A program made the translations under genes and the position numbers. From contig JABDMU010000044.1 in NCBI GenBank assembly GCA_013001285.1, positions 62,001 to 126,000 of the forward strand: 64,000 nt of DNA. Reading direction: 5' to 3'. How positions within the stretch are numbered: the stretch's first letter is position 1; every line of letters starts with the position of its first letter. Shown here piece after piece: positions 52,085 through 62,562 of the stretch. This stretch comes from Flavobacteriaceae bacterium. Its GTDB lineage: Bacteria; Bacteroidota; Bacteroidia; Flavobacteriales; Flavobacteriaceae. The notes under the pieces were generated by a model, which saw only the letters and a program-made list of their open reading frames with translations, ran no database searches and had not been told where the DNA came from.

Positions 52085-53244
52085 AAGAGGTTCTGATCAT
52101 TACCAACTATTATCCTCCAGAGACCGGAGCTGCTGCAAATCGTATTTTTCATCTTGCCAATGGCTTAAATAAGCGAGATTATATGGTTTCTGTTTTGGCG
52201 CCATTACCAAATTATCCTACTGGAAAGATTTTTTCTGATTATAGAGGAAGTTTCAAAAATGTAGCCGAAGAAAATGGTATAAAAGTTTTCCGATTGTGGC
52301 TATTTGCCAGCAACTCAAAAAACAAGGTTTTACGTCTTCTGGCCATGCTTTCTTACAGCTTTAGCTTGGTTTGGTATTTTGCATTTAAAAAGATCCCAAA
52401 AACAGTGATTATTCAATCGCCTCCTCTTTTAGTTGCATTTACGGCTGTGTTTTTTTTACGATCGAAAAAGAGAAAACTCATATTAAATGTAAGTGATCTT
52501 TGGCCAAGAGCCGGATATGAACTTGGCGCATTTAAAAAAAATTGGGCATATCGCATATTGAAGCGTATTGAATTGTTTAACTACAAAAAGGCGACGGTCA
52601 TTTTTGGGCAGAGTGAAGAAATTATTGAACACGTCACCTCGAAAGTTGAACTTAAAACATGTGTGTTATATCGAAATTATCCTGATATTAAAAGCCTTGA
52701 TTCCAGCAATTACAAAGGCCCAAATGATAGAATAAAAATCGTATATGCTGGTCTTTTAGGGGTTGCGCAGGGTATATTAAAACTTTGCGAAAATTTGAAT
52801 TTCGAAGCTATAGAACTCCATATTTATGGTGCTGGTGCCGAAAAAGCTCAAATTGAAGATCATATGCGTGTTCATCCTGAAAAGCCCATTACATATCATG
52901 GAGAAATCTCAAGGGAATTATTGCATTCTGAATTGCTGAAATATGACTTGGCGATCATACCCCTTTTAAAACGGATCTATGGCTCGGTACCGTCAAAGAT
53001 CTTTGAGTTTTCAAAATTAGGGTTACCCCTACTGTATTTCGGTGGCGGTGAAGGCGAACAAATTATTTCGACTTATAAGCTGGGTTGGATTGCTCCCGCT
53101 GGAAATTATAATGCCTTGAACAAGGTGCTGTCTGAATTAAAAAAGGAAGATTTTAATGCCGAACTTCGTGATGGCATAAAAAGTACGGCAACGACTTCAT
53201 TTGATTTTAATAAGCAATTGGATGAGATTATTTCTGAGATTTAA
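52081..53244 (+). CDS. Glycosyltransferase family 4 (WbuB-like)
   Basis: 387 residues. GT-B fold. N-terminal NYYPPETGAAANRIFHLA and the C-terminal donor-binding region (YAGLLGVAQGI, YGSVPSKIFEFSKLGLPLLYFGGGEGE) match the WbuB-type GT4 subfamily, in which some members transfer N-acetyl-fucosamine-type sugars. Donor and acceptor here are not predictable. Ends 6 bases before the stop of the converging WcaJ-like gene. Confidence 0.88.
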   Translation: MKEVLIITNYYPPETGAAANRIFHLANGLNKRDYMVSVLAPLPNYPTGKIFSDYRGSFKNVAEENGIKVFRLWLFASNSKNKVLRLLAMLSYSFSLVWYFAFKKIPKTVIIQSPPLLVAFTAVFFLRSKKRKLILNVSDLWPRAGYELGAFKKNWAYRILKRIELFNYKKATVIFGQSEEIIEHVTSKVELKTCVLYRNYPDIKSLDSSNYKGPNDRIKIVYAGLLGVAQGILKLCENLNFEAIELHIYGAGAEKAQIEDHMRVHPEKPITYHGEISRELLHSELLKYDLAIIPLLKRIYGSVPSKIFEFSKLGLPLLYFGGGEGEQIISTYKLGWIAPAGNYNALNKVLSELKKEDFNAELRDGIKSTATTSFDFNKQLDEIISEI

Positions 53245-53250
53245 ACGGTA

Positions 53251-54609
53251 CTAATACGCTTTGTCTTCGCCTTTTACTGCGTTTAAAAAGGTTTGAGAAA
53301 TGATTTTCGTATCTAAAAGCAAAGACCAGTTTTCTATATAAAAAATATCGTATTTCACACGACCAATAATATCTTTGTCTGATTCCACTTCACCTCTAAA
53401 TCCGCTAATTTGCGCCAGACCAGTAATGCCTGGTTTTACAAAATGCCTAACCATAAATTTGTCGATTTTCTTTGCATACATGTTCGTATGGCTTACCATG
53501 TGAGGCCTCGGTCCAACAACCGACATGTCTCCGAACAACACATTAAAGAACTGAGGTAATTCGTCGATACTGGTTTTTCTCATAAAACGACCCACTTTAG
53601 TTACACGTTGATCATCTCTGGTAGCTTGATGCAAATGGGCATCTTTATTGGGAGTCATCGATCTAAATTTATAGCAGTCGAATTCCCGGTAATTAAATCC
53701 GTTTCGAGATTGCTTAAAAAACACTGGGCCTTTAGATTCAAGCTTTATCAAAATGGCAATCAAAGGTGTTAGCCACGACAGTAAAAAAATGATGACTGCC
53801 GACGAGAACAAAATATCAAAACCGCGTTTTATGACCTGATTTATCGAGTCCTGAAGTGGAATATTACGCAGTGTTAATATAGGTAGATAATCATAATACT
53901 CATATTTTAACTTTTTTGCGTATATCCCTTTATTGTCTGGAAGAAACTTTAATATTTTTAGGTTATTATCAGCAAAATCAACGACCTGGTTAACTTGATC
54001 GCTTGTTAATTCTGAAATAGAACAATAGATCTCATCAATATTTTCGTCATTAATATATTTAAAACACTGATTTAAATTAACGTCTTGTGGATTTTTAAAA
54101 TTGAAGGTTTTTTTATGAGAATACCCATATTCAGGATTAAGCTTAAAGAAATTTTCAAGGGCGCGCGTGTTTTTATTATGGCCAAGAATTACCGTTGTGC
54201 GATAGTTCCCTCCAAATTCTACACGGTATTTTTGAAGTAAGTAATAAACGGTGAATTTAAATATGGTGATCAGTAAAAAACAAGACAAAACGTATTTAAT
54301 TATGGTCAATGGCGTGATGTCCAATTCATTGAAAAAGCCATTAAAGGCAAAAATCACTAAAGTGAATAAAATGAGTTGCCTTAAAATATATGCAAGAATC
54401 GTGACTTCTCTTGTGTAACGATATACTTCATAAAATTTAGAGGTAACCGATAGAATTATCCACGATATAGATATAAATGTGATAAAGATTAATGGGTCAA
54501 CATTCTTGAAAAAGTAAAATATAGCCAAGGTGTTAACTATACTTAAGTCGATTAAGTATGATATAGGTCTTAAATATCCTGAATATCTTCCTTGTTTAAA
54601 TAAACTCAC
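53251..54609 (-). CDS. Polyprenyl-phosphate sugar-1-phosphate transferase (WcaJ-like)
   Basis: 452 residues from a GTG start. An N-terminal domain with four to five membrane helices and a CoA-binding-like linker precede the bacterial sugar transferase domain: KRGFDILFSSAVIIFLLSW, FFKQSRNG, KFRSMTPNKDAH, GRFMRKTSIDELPQFFNVL, VGPRP and VKPGITGLAQISG. It starts polysaccharide assembly by moving a sugar phosphate (Glc-1-P or similar) to undecaprenyl phosphate. Last gene of the - polysaccharide unit. Confidence 0.93.
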   Translation of the reverse strand: MSLFKQGRYSGYLRPISYLIDLSIVNTLAIFYFFKNVDPLIFITFISISWIILSVTSKFYEVYRYTREVTILAYILRQLILFTLVIFAFNGFFNELDITPLTIIKYVLSCFLLITIFKFTVYYLLQKYRVEFGGNYRTTVILGHNKNTRALENFFKLNPEYGYSHKKTFNFKNPQDVNLNQCFKYINDENIDEIYCSISELTSDQVNQVVDFADNNLKILKFLPDNKGIYAKKLKYEYYDYLPILTLRNIPLQDSINQVIKRGFDILFSSAVIIFLLSWLTPLIAILIKLESKGPVFFKQSRNGFNYREFDCYKFRSMTPNKDAHLHQATRDDQRVTKVGRFMRKTSIDELPQFFNVLFGDMSVVGPRPHMVSHTNMYAKKIDKFMVRHFVKPGITGLAQISGFRGEVESDKDIIGRVKYDIFYIENWSLLLDTKIISQTFLNAVKGEDKAY

Positions 54610-54611
54610 TT

Positions 54612-55601
54612 TTATCTCTTTATATGCTCAGAAAAATCTTTGTGTTCTTTTTTATAAAGCCTTTCTTTTGGCAATCCTTTAAAATAATCAAATGTTATTT
54701 GCATGCCTTCCGAACGCGTTGTTAGTGGCTCCCAGTCTAATAGTTTCTTAGCTAATGAAATATCTGGTTGTCGTTGTAATGGGTCGTTATCGGGAAGGTC
54801 TTTAAAAATTATTTTCTGATTGGTATGTGTTAAATTAATGATCTCCTTGGCGAAATCTAGGATGGTGATTTCTTCTGGATTTCCAATGTTCACAGGATAA
54901 CTGTAATCACTAAATAGCAAACGATATATCCCTTCAACTTGATCATCAACAAAACAAAATGAACGTGTTTGCAAACCATCGCCAAAAACGGTAAGGTCTT
55001 CCCCTCTTAAGGCTTGGCCCATAAATGCAGGGATCACGCGTCCGTCATTTAATCTCATTCTAGGACCATAGGTATTGAATATTCTTGCAATCCTTGTTTC
55101 AAGTCCATGAAATCTATGATATGCCATGGTGATTGATTCCTGAAACCGTTTGGCTTCATCATAAACACCACGTGGTCCAATGGTATTTACATTTCCGTAA
55201 TATGCTTCGGTTTGTGGATGCACAAGAGGGTCGCCATAGACTTCTGAAGTAGAGGCAATAAGAATTCTTGCGTTTTTAGCTTTTGCCAGTCCCAGAAGAT
55301 TATGTGTTCCTAAAGAACCAACCTTAAGGGTTTGAATTGGGATTTTTAAATAATCGATTGGACTTGCTGGAGAAGCGAAATGCAGAATGTAATGAAGTTC
55401 GCCTTCAATCTTTACAAACTCAGTAACATCGTGTTCAATAAATTTAAAATTGGGCTTATCTTTAAGATGTTCAATATTAGATTCGCGTCCAGTGATAAAG
55501 TTATCCATTCCAATAACCTCGAAACCGTCAGAGACAAATCTATCACATAAATGGGATCCTAAGAATCCTGCAGCACCTGTTATTAGAATTTTTTTTGACA
55601 T
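54612..55601 (-). CDS. UDP-glucuronate decarboxylase (UDP-xylose synthase)
   Basis: 329 residues. Extended SDR with [14 protein letters not shown] (NAD binding), TSEVYGDP, the catalytic GVYDEAKRF (YxxxK) and [11 protein letters not shown]. The combination with [15 protein letters not shown] is specific for UXS-type decarboxylases, which convert UDP-glucuronate to UDP-xylose with bound NAD+. Directly follows the UDP-glucose dehydrogenase gene (1-base overlap), forming a complete two-step branch. Confidence 0.9.
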   Translation of the reverse strand: MSKKILITGAAGFLGSHLCDRFVSDGFEVIGMDNFITGRESNIEHLKDKPNFKFIEHDVTEFVKIEGELHYILHFASPASPIDYLKIPIQTLKVGSLGTHNLLGLAKAKNARILIASTSEVYGDPLVHPQTEAYYGNVNTIGPRGVYDEAKRFQESITMAYHRFHGLETRIARIFNTYGPRMRLNDGRVIPAFMGQALRGEDLTVFGDGLQTRSFCFVDDQVEGIYRLLFSDYSYPVNIGNPEEITILDFAKEIINLTHTNQKIIFKDLPDNDPLQRQPDISLAKKLLDWEPLTTRSEGMQITFDYFKGLPKERLYKKEHKDFSEHIKR

Positions 55602-56911
55602 TATTTTGATTCCTTTCTTCCGATAGAACTATAATAAAATCCTTCCTTTGTCATGTCTTCTACATCATAAAGATTTCTTCCATCAAAGATAGCAAGTTGT
55701 GAAAGATTTTGCTTTAGCTTTTGAAAATCGGGTGTTCTAAAAATACTCCATTCAGTACTAATTACAAGAGCATCGGCATTTTTAGTTGCATCATACATTC
55801 CTGTAGCATAGTTGATCTTATCGCCATATTTTTGCTTTACATTAGGCATGGCTTCAGGGTCAAAAACTTGAATACTAGCGCCTCTGGCTAACAAGTCATC
55901 TATCATATAAAGTGAAGGCGCTTCGCGAATATCATCGGTTTCGGGTTTAAATGCTAAGCCCCAAATTGCAATTTTTTTGCCTGAAAGATCTCCTTTAAAA
56001 AAAGCATCTATTCTTGGGATAAGGACTCGTTTCTGAACATCATTCACTTTGATCACAGCATCGAGAATATGAAATTTATAATTCACATCATTTCCTGATT
56101 TATACAATGCTTTGACGTCCTTTGGAAAGCAAGACCCTCCATAGCCAATACCAGGAAAAAGAAAACGTTTTCCTATTCTTGAATCCGTTCCCATCCCAAC
56201 ACGCACCTTATCAACATCGGCACCAACCCTTTCACAGAAATTAGCGATCTCGTTCATAAAGGTGATCTTGGTGGCTAAAAATGCATTAGCTGCATATTTA
56301 GTAAGTTCAGCTGAGCGTTCATCCATGATAATAATAGGATTTCCCGATCTTACAAACGGCTTATACAAGCGCTGCATCAACTTTGTAGCGCGTTCAGATC
56401 TGGATCCCACAACGATTCGTTCTGGTTTTAAAAAATCATCAACTGCAAATCCTTCACGCAAAAATTCTGGATTGGAAACAACATCAAATTCCACATTTGT
56501 TTCTTTAGAAATAACCTCAGTTACCTTGTCGGCTGTGCCAACTGGAACCGTACTTTTATCAACGATGACCTTATAGTCTTTTAACTTTTTTCCAATATCC
56601 TTAGCTACTCCCAAAACATAAGAGAGATCTGCCGAACCATCTTCATCCTCGGGTGTTGGTAAGGCTAAAAAGATAATGTCGCCATGTTCAAGGCCTTCAT
56701 CAAGTGACGTTGAAAATTTTAAACGTCCTGCCTTAATATTTCTTTCAAATAAAAGATCCAGATGTGGTTCATAAATTGGGACATTACCTTCTTGCATGGT
56801 CTTGACCTTATTCTCATCGATATCTATACAAAAGACATCATTCCCAGTTTCAGCAAGACAAGTTCCGGTTACCAGACCTACATATCCTGTTCCAACGACT
56901 GTTATTTTCAT
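55601..56911 (-). CDS. ugd: UDP-glucose 6-dehydrogenase
   Basis: 436 residues. [17 protein letters not shown] binds NAD+; [18 protein letters not shown], the catalytic [10 protein letters not shown] with Cys261, and [16 protein letters not shown] complete the UDP-glucose/GDP-mannose dehydrogenase family set. It oxidises UDP-glucose to UDP-glucuronate. The neighbouring UXS makes glucose the likely substrate. Confidence 0.93.
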   Translation of the reverse strand: MKITVVGTGYVGLVTGTCLAETGNDVFCIDIDENKVKTMQEGNVPIYEPHLDLLFERNIKAGRLKFSTSLDEGLEHGDIIFLALPTPEDEDGSADLSYVLGVAKDIGKKLKDYKVIVDKSTVPVGTADKVTEVISKETNVEFDVVSNPEFLREGFAVDDFLKPERIVVGSRSERATKLMQRLYKPFVRSGNPIIIMDERSAELTKYAANAFLATKITFMNEIANFCERVGADVDKVRVGMGTDSRIGKRFLFPGIGYGGSCFPKDVKALYKSGNDVNYKFHILDAVIKVNDVQKRVLIPRIDAFFKGDLSGKKIAIWGLAFKPETDDIREAPSLYMIDDLLARGASIQVFDPEAMPNVKQKYGDKINYATGMYDATKNADALVISTEWSIFRTPDFQKLKQNLSQLAIFDGRNLYDVEDMTKEGFYYSSIGRKESK

Positions 56912-56991
56912 AAAAAAATATTATTCAAGCAAAAGTAATGAAGTATTGCAATTAAACTAAATCTGAGAAAGTAATTTTAAAGCTGAGTACA

Positions 56992-58203
56992 TCACAATTC
57001 TTTGAGAGCGTTCAACATTTTTGATAAGGTTTGTTCTTTTGAATAGTTTTGAATGACATAAGCACGCGCATTATTACCCATGGTCTTCATTCGTGAAGTA
57101 TCTCTGGAAATAGCATCAAGTTCATGTATTAGTTCTGAAGAATACTTGGTAAAATACAGTCCTCCTTGTGAGTCTTCAAAAATAGTTTTTACTTCAGAAT
57201 TTTCATTTCCTATAATTATTGAAGGTTTTGCGCTGGCCATCATGCCCAAAACTTTTGAAGGCATGACCGTATCAACAACATCGGGTTTTTGAAAAAGTAC
57301 ATGTATATCGGCACTACATAATAAACTTGATAAAGCCTCATAAGCTACCGGTTCGTAATAGGATACATGTGGCAAAGCAGTTAATTGCTCAACTACCCAG
57401 TCCTTTTTTGCACCGTTGCCAACAATAATTACTTCATATTTCTCAACATCTATTTCATGACAAAACGAAATAAAGGCTTCCCAATCTTGTTTGTCACCAA
57501 TGTTTCCTGAATACAAAATTTTCATCTTGTCAGATGTCAAATATTCATGTTGGTCAGAGGTTTCAGGATTGATTTGTTCTTCATCGATCCAGTTGGGTAA
57601 GTAAAACTGCTTCGATTTAGTTTTTTCTGATAGCCTCTGGAGCATGCTTTGACTAATTGTGCTGGCCATATCTGATTTTGACAGCACCCATTTTTCTATT
57701 CGAAATAATATGGAGAAAAAAATATTCTTTTTCTTACCTACCCCTGTTTGCAAAGCTGCGTCAAATTCAAAATCCTGTATGTGCGTCCATAAGGGAGCTT
57801 TAAATCTCAGTTTTTGAATGTATCCCAAAAAAATCGAGGTTGTAAAGGGAACAACGGCAATCACCACATCACATTTTTTAACCTTAAATAAGTTTATAAA
57901 TGAGCCAATGGTAAAGTCTAATAGATGAATTATTCGTTTTAAGAATGATGGCGATTTGGGCACATATTGCTTATACCTTAATATCTTAATTCCATTTCGT
58001 TCCTCCCTATAAAATGTTGATTTATTAGCATAATCTTCAGAAATTTTCCATTGTGGATAATATGGAAACGCGGTTATAACGGTCACATTGAATCCATTGT
58101 CATTTAAAAAATCAACCCACTGTGTTGAGTAAAGGCCAATAGCGGTGTCCTCCGGAGCATAATTTAATCCAATAAAAGTGATGTTCTTTTTTTTCAAGGT
58201 CAC
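56992..58203 (-). CDS. Glycosyltransferase family 4 (WcaI-like)
   Basis: 403 residues from a GTG start that overlaps the wcaF-like stop by 4 bases (GTGA). GLNYAPEDTAIGLYSTQWVDFL near the N-terminus, AFPYYPQWKI and YSGNIGDKQDWEAF resemble WcaI, a putative colanic acid glycosyltransferase. GT-B fold; donor unknown. The following 80-base gap before ugd shows no feature I can name. Confidence 0.87.
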   Translation of the reverse strand: MTLKKKNITFIGLNYAPEDTAIGLYSTQWVDFLNDNGFNVTVITAFPYYPQWKISEDYANKSTFYREERNGIKILRYKQYVPKSPSFLKRIIHLLDFTIGSFINLFKVKKCDVVIAVVPFTTSIFLGYIQKLRFKAPLWTHIQDFEFDAALQTGVGKKKNIFFSILFRIEKWVLSKSDMASTISQSMLQRLSEKTKSKQFYLPNWIDEEQINPETSDQHEYLTSDKMKILYSGNIGDKQDWEAFISFCHEIDVEKYEVIIVGNGAKKDWVVEQLTALPHVSYYEPVAYEALSSLLCSADIHVLFQKPDVVDTVMPSKVLGMMASAKPSIIIGNENSEVKTIFEDSQGGLYFTKYSSELIHELDAISRDTSRMKTMGNNARAYVIQNYSKEQTLSKMLNALKEL

Positions 58204-58754
58204 ACTCTATCTTTTACGGGTTTGGCTGGGCTTCCAATACAGATTTTTCCTTTAGGAAGATCATGAAAAACGCTGCTTCTCGCTCCAACAACTACAAGGT
58301 CTTCAATATGTACAGCTGGTGCAACATAAACATCTGTAGCCAGCCAACATTTTGAACCAATCGTTATTTTTTCGGCGTAAATTCTGAAATCTTCAGACTG
58401 ATAGTCATGAGTTCCTGTACAAATATAACTGCGCTGAGAAATAACAGTATGATCTCCAATCTCTATGTCGCCTAAGGAATACAGCACGACCTCATCTCCA
58501 ATCCAACTATAATCACCAATAGTTACTTTCCATGGATAGGTGATTTGAGCCGTTGGCCGAATGATCACTTTTTTTCCAATTTGAGCACCAAATGACCGTA
58601 ACAAGAACCGACGCCAACCATAGCAAACTTGTGGAGACGGCCGAAAAAAGACGGCGTACACGAGCCACCACAATTGAACTGAAAGTTTAGATCGCCCTCT
58701 AAAATCTTCAGGTGTACTGTATCGATCTAAATTCTGTATGTCGTATTGCTTCAT
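58200..58754 (-). CDS. WcaF-like O-acetyltransferase (hexapeptide repeat)
   Basis: 184 residues. Left-handed beta-helix acetyltransferase: ITYPWKVTIGDYSWIGDEV, GDIEIGDHTVISQRSYICTGTHD (the last His is the probable catalytic base) and VAPAVHIEDLVVVGARSSV. The LRSFGAQIGKKVIIRPTA part resembles colanic acid WcaF. It should O-acetylate a sugar of the repeating unit using acetyl-CoA. Confidence 0.9.
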   Translation of the reverse strand: MKQYDIQNLDRYSTPEDFRGRSKLSVQLWWLVYAVFFRPSPQVCYGWRRFLLRSFGAQIGKKVIIRPTAQITYPWKVTIGDYSWIGDEVVLYSLGDIEIGDHTVISQRSYICTGTHDYQSEDFRIYAEKITIGSKCWLATDVYVAPAVHIEDLVVVGARSSVFHDLPKGKICIGSPAKPVKDRV

Positions 58755-58779
58755 TTTTAAGTTAGTCCTACTTAATTTA

Positions 58780-59766
58780 TTATCTGAAAAATCTTTGATT
58801 AATAATTTTAAAAAGGTGTTTTGTTATGACTAATACATAGAATTTTATGCCTTTCGCCTTTTGTAACGGCTCCAATTTATTGTGATATTCTTCATAGCCT
58901 TCAAATCCCTTTTTTAGCATTACATCAACATCGACTTGCCTATGCTTTTTTCCATGTAGAGCACCAGTAACTCTGTACAAGATATAATGTTTTACTGTTA
59001 ATTCCGATATGACCTTATTAATAAATATTCTTTCAGATTCTTTAGATAGAATATTCTGGTCAACAGCAAAGTTCAAACAAGCTCTCAAATCAATGGCAAA
59101 CGACTTGAATGCATTAAAACTCACCTTAGTGTCGTTAATGAAAAGACTTGTGCCCGTTATTTCATAAGCCTGATCTTTATTCTTCAAGGATTGGAGAAAA
59201 TAGGCGAAGCCCAGAAAAGTATTCCCATTAAACGTTTCAAATAAAGTGGCGTCATTTGATTTATCATTGTTGAAAATAACCGCACTTATCAAGGTTGTCT
59301 TATAGTTAAAAGTTTCAATCGCCTCCTTTACCGAGTATACCCTGTTATTAAAGTTTGAATTATCACTCACCTTAGCATTGTGCTTCCAATCTTTTAAAAA
59401 TATAAAGGAAGGACGTTTAGGGCTAAGAATCTTCATGATGTACTCAATTAGACCCTTTGCTACATAATCGTTATCGGATAAAAGCCAAAAGTAGTCGCCG
59501 TTTGATAATTCTCTACAGGTTTTAAAATTACCATAATACCCTGTATTTTCAGATTGTGTGTGATGAATGATGTTAAGTCCATTATTCTTTTCGATCTGGC
59601 TTTTAATAACCTGATCCGTATTATCTGTTGAAGCATTATCTGAAATGACAATCTCAATTTCGTTGTTGTAAAATCCAATTTGAGGAAGTAATGCAGTTAA
59701 GGCCAAATCTAGAATATCTGCTCTATTCCAAGTGGGTACTGCAATGGTCAATAATGGGTTATTCAT
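58780..59766 (-). CDS. Glycosyltransferase family 2
   Basis: 328 residues. GT-A fold with IAVPTWNRADILDLALTALLPQ, the VISDNASTDNTDQVI segment and WLLSDNDYVAKG, where the DND replaces the classical DxD. Adds one sugar to the lipid-linked repeat. Compared with its neighbours the second half has no recognisable family feature. Confidence 0.88.
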   Translation of the reverse strand: MNNPLLTIAVPTWNRADILDLALTALLPQIGFYNNEIEIVISDNASTDNTDQVIKSQIEKNNGLNIIHHTQSENTGYYGNFKTCRELSNGDYFWLLSDNDYVAKGLIEYIMKILSPKRPSFIFLKDWKHNAKVSDNSNFNNRVYSVKEAIETFNYKTTLISAVIFNNDKSNDATLFETFNGNTFLGFAYFLQSLKNKDQAYEITGTSLFINDTKVSFNAFKSFAIDLRACLNFAVDQNILSKESERIFINKVISELTVKHYILYRVTGALHGKKHRQVDVDVMLKKGFEGYEEYHNKLEPLQKAKGIKFYVLVITKHLFKIINQRFFR

Positions 59767-59799
59767 AGGTGTTTAACAATTGAGGCTCTGCCTTAATTT

Positions 59800-60651
59800 T
59801 TAATTTAACAATGGTTTTAAATACTCACAAACACCTTTAACTGGATCTCTAAAATCGATTTCCTTAAGGTCTTCATTTTTTTTATAATCATTTTGAAACT
59901 TGTCTTTGTGTTCAATTTCTAAGCCTCCAATATTGAGCAAGTCTTGAAATTTAAATTCTTCAAATATACGCAAAGCAAAATCTCTCAGCCTAATACCATT
60001 TCCACTAGTTATTTCAACAATCCCATGTTGCGGTTTTGATAAGATCGTATCTATTGCAATTGCAACATCATCAAGGTGGTGGTATTCCCTTATTTGTTGC
60101 CCTGAAGTCATATTGAATTTTTCTTTCTTTTTGAGTGCCGAAAATAGCTGTCCGAGAAACATAAACGTATTTGGTTCGCCATAACCATATAAGGTGTGCA
60201 GACGAAAGTGAATCACTCTGGTTGCACTTGGAGGAAGATTCAACAGCATTTTGGAGAGTTGAATCTTGCTTTTAACATACGGGTTTGTACTCTCTTTCAA
60301 TTTTTCCAGAATTGTTCCGAAGGTGACCACTGTTAGATCCAATCCGTTTACCGCCATAATAATATTATGTGGTAATTTAAAGTTTACTTTTTCAATGCGT
60401 TCAGAATCTTCTTTGGCGTTTAAAATCCCAGATGTGATAAAAAGAATGTTTTCTGAAGTGATTTGAGATTTAAAATAGGCATTTATTTTGGGTCTATTTT
60501 GCTCTTGATCCCAGTTTTCATATTCAGATCTATTCAAGCATATACATGCGTCCTCCTTATAATAATTTAAAAGGGATTGAGCGAGCCTGCCATTGCTTCC
60601 AATGACAAATATTTTTCTTTTTTGTGGGGTATTTTTATCAAGGGCATTCAC
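59800..60651 (-). CDS. NAD(P)-dependent SDR epimerase/reductase
   Basis: 283 residues from a GTG start. IFVIGSNGRLAQSLLNYY is the nucleotide-binding loop; NPYVKSKIQLSK holds the catalytic YxxxK. It follows rfbG by 6 bases and so could act on CDP-4-keto-6-deoxyglucose, as a 4-ketoreductase or a CDP-abequose/paratose-type synthase. Sequence alone does not settle the product. Confidence 0.8.
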   Translation of the reverse strand: MNALDKNTPQKRKIFVIGSNGRLAQSLLNYYKEDACICLNRSEYENWDQEQNRPKINAYFKSQITSENILFITSGILNAKEDSERIEKVNFKLPHNIIMAVNGLDLTVVTFGTILEKLKESTNPYVKSKIQLSKMLLNLPPSATRVIHFRLHTLYGYGEPNTFMFLGQLFSALKKKEKFNMTSGQQIREYHHLDDVAIAIDTILSKPQHGIVEITSGNGIRLRDFALRIFEEFKFQDLLNIGGLEIEHKDKFQNDYKKNEDLKEIDFRDPVKGVCEYLKPLLN

Positions 60652-60657
60652 AATAGA

Positions 60658-61746
60658 TCATAAGACTTTTGATTCGACTTGATAGCTTTCGATTTCATTC
60701 AAGCATTGGTCTTTTACCGAACCACCTTGTAACCACTTTCGGTGCCAATTGATTATTAAGTCAAGTGCATGTTCTAAATCCCATTTCGGGCGCCAATCTA
60801 ATTTAGAAGCTGCTTTGGAGCAATCCAGTTTTAAAAATCCCGCTTCGTGAGGGTTTGAGTTTTTATCCAATTCCCAATTGGCGTTATTTCCCCATTTAGA
60901 AACCATTTTATCTAAGATCCATTTTACAGGCTTAGAAGCATCATCCTTAGGGCCAAAATTCCAAGCTTCGGCAAAGTCATCGCCATTTTCATATAAATTT
61001 TGAGCAAGAACAAGGTATCCAGAAAGAGGTTCAAGAACATGTTGCCATGGTCTTGTTGACAATGGATTTCTAATGATCACGGGTTTATTCTTCTCAAATG
61101 CTTTTAATATATCTGGGATCAATCTATCAGCTGCCCAATCTCCACCGCCAATAACGTTACCAGCTCGAGCTGTAGCTACAGAGGCTGTTTCTGATGTATT
61201 AAAATAAGAGCGTCTATAGGCTGAAGTAACAAGTTCGGCGCATCCTTTGCTACTACTGTAAGGATCATGACCTCCCATGGGTTCATCCTCTCGATATCCC
61301 CGTTCCCATTCCATATTTTCATAACATTTATCTGTAGTTACCGAAACAATTGCTTTTAGTTGATTACATGATCTTGCTGCCTCTAAGACATTGGCAGTGC
61401 CAATGACATTGGTTGTGTATGTTTCTAGTGGTTCGTCATAAGACAATCTCACAAGTGGTTGAGCTGCCATATGAATAAGAATCTCCGGATTAAAATCGGC
61501 CATTTGTTGGCTTAAAGTGGGCAAATCTCTGATATCACCAATAAAAGAATCTAAGGTTTCGTTTACATTGGCTTCAATAAATAAAGAAGGATCTGTAGGC
61601 GGCTCGAGGGCATATCCTTTTACAATGGCACCCATTGAATGTAGCCAAATTGACAACCAACCTCCTTTAAATCCAGTATGACCGGTTAAAAAAACGCGTT
61701 TGTTATTCCAAAAGGACGGATTGACGTTTCCGTTTAATCTTCCCAT
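60658..61746 (-). CDS. rfbG: CDP-glucose 4,6-dehydratase
   Basis: 362 residues from the ATG at 61746; a TTG three codons earlier is in frame but less likely. [33 protein letters not shown], the catalytic [11 protein letters not shown] and [17 protein letters not shown] match RfbG. It turns CDP-glucose into CDP-4-keto-6-deoxyglucose with bound NAD+. Start overlaps the end of rfbF by 13 bases, coupling the two pathway steps. Confidence 0.95.
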   Translation of the reverse strand: MGRLNGNVNPSFWNNKRVFLTGHTGFKGGWLSIWLHSMGAIVKGYALEPPTDPSLFIEANVNETLDSFIGDIRDLPTLSQQMADFNPEILIHMAAQPLVRLSYDEPLETYTTNVIGTANVLEAARSCNQLKAIVSVTTDKCYENMEWERGYREDEPMGGHDPYSSSKGCAELVTSAYRRSYFNTSETASVATARAGNVIGGGDWAADRLIPDILKAFEKNKPVIIRNPLSTRPWQHVLEPLSGYLVLAQNLYENGDDFAEAWNFGPKDDASKPVKWILDKMVSKWGNNANWELDKNSNPHEAGFLKLDCSKAASKLDWRPKWDLEHALDLIINWHRKWLQGGSVKDQCLNEIESYQVESKVL

Positions 61747-62510
61747 AATTTCCAAGGTGCTTTATTTGAATCCCAAAGGTTTTCAAGATAATTTTTGTCT
61801 CTCAATGTATCCATTGGTTGCCAAAACCCTTTGTGTTTAAATGCCATTAATTGGCCATCTCTCGCTAAGTTTTTTAATGGCTCTTGTTCCCAAACGGAAT
61901 TATCCCCATCGACCCTATCTATAACTTTTGGTGATAGGACGAAAAATCCGCCGTTGATAAGCGCACCATCACCTCTAGGTTTTTCTTGAAACTGTCTTAC
62001 TCGGCCGTCAACAATATCTAAGGCGCCAAATCTTCCAGGAGGAAATGTTGCTGTTAGGGTAGCTTCTTTTCCGTGCGATTTATGAAATTCAATCAGTTCG
62101 GTAATATCAATATCAGCAACTCCATCGCCATATGTAAAGCAAAAAAGTTCTTCATCTTTAAGGTAAGGTTCAACTCGCTTAAGTCTTCCACCTGTCATTG
62201 AATCATCTCCCGTATCAACTAAGGTCACCGACCAGGGTTCAGCTCTTTTTTCATGAACGATCATTTCATTATCCCTCATATTAAAGGTAAGATCAGACTG
62301 ATGATTAAAATAATTTGCAAAATATTCTTTGATGACATATCCTTTGTAACCACAACAAATAATAAAATCGTTTATTCCATAGTGTGAATACATTTTCATT
62401 ATATGCCATAAAATAGGTTTGCCTCCGATTTCAACCATCGGTTTTGGCTTGGTCACTGTTTCTTCGCTTAATCTAGTGCCTAATCCTCCCGCTAAAATTA
62501 CTGCCTTCAT
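61734..62510 (-). CDS. rfbF: Glucose-1-phosphate cytidylyltransferase
   Basis: 258 residues. Nucleotidyltransferase fold with [23 protein letters not shown], then [18 protein letters not shown] and [24 protein letters not shown] and [11 protein letters not shown] are RfbF features. It makes CDP-glucose from CTP and Glc-1-P, the entry to 6-deoxy and 3,6-dideoxyhexoses. Upstream is the O-antigen ligase-like gene. Confidence 0.96.
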   Translation of the reverse strand: MKAVILAGGLGTRLSEETVTKPKPMVEIGGKPILWHIMKMYSHYGINDFIICCGYKGYVIKEYFANYFNHQSDLTFNMRDNEMIVHEKRAEPWSVTLVDTGDDSMTGGRLKRVEPYLKDEELFCFTYGDGVADIDITELIEFHKSHGKEATLTATFPPGRFGALDIVDGRVRQFQEKPRGDGALINGGFFVLSPKVIDRVDGDNSVWEQEPLKNLARDGQLMAFKHKGFWQPMDTLRDKNYLENLWDSNKAPWKLWED

Positions 62511-62562
62511 TCTTGGTGTTTAATGTTACGAATATAGTTTTTTGATGGCAATCCTTTTGTGC

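Noticed and set aside
61747..61755. TTG start three codons before the rfbG ATG
   Set aside because: The ATG at 61746 is stronger and still coupled to rfbF; extra residues are not family-conserved.
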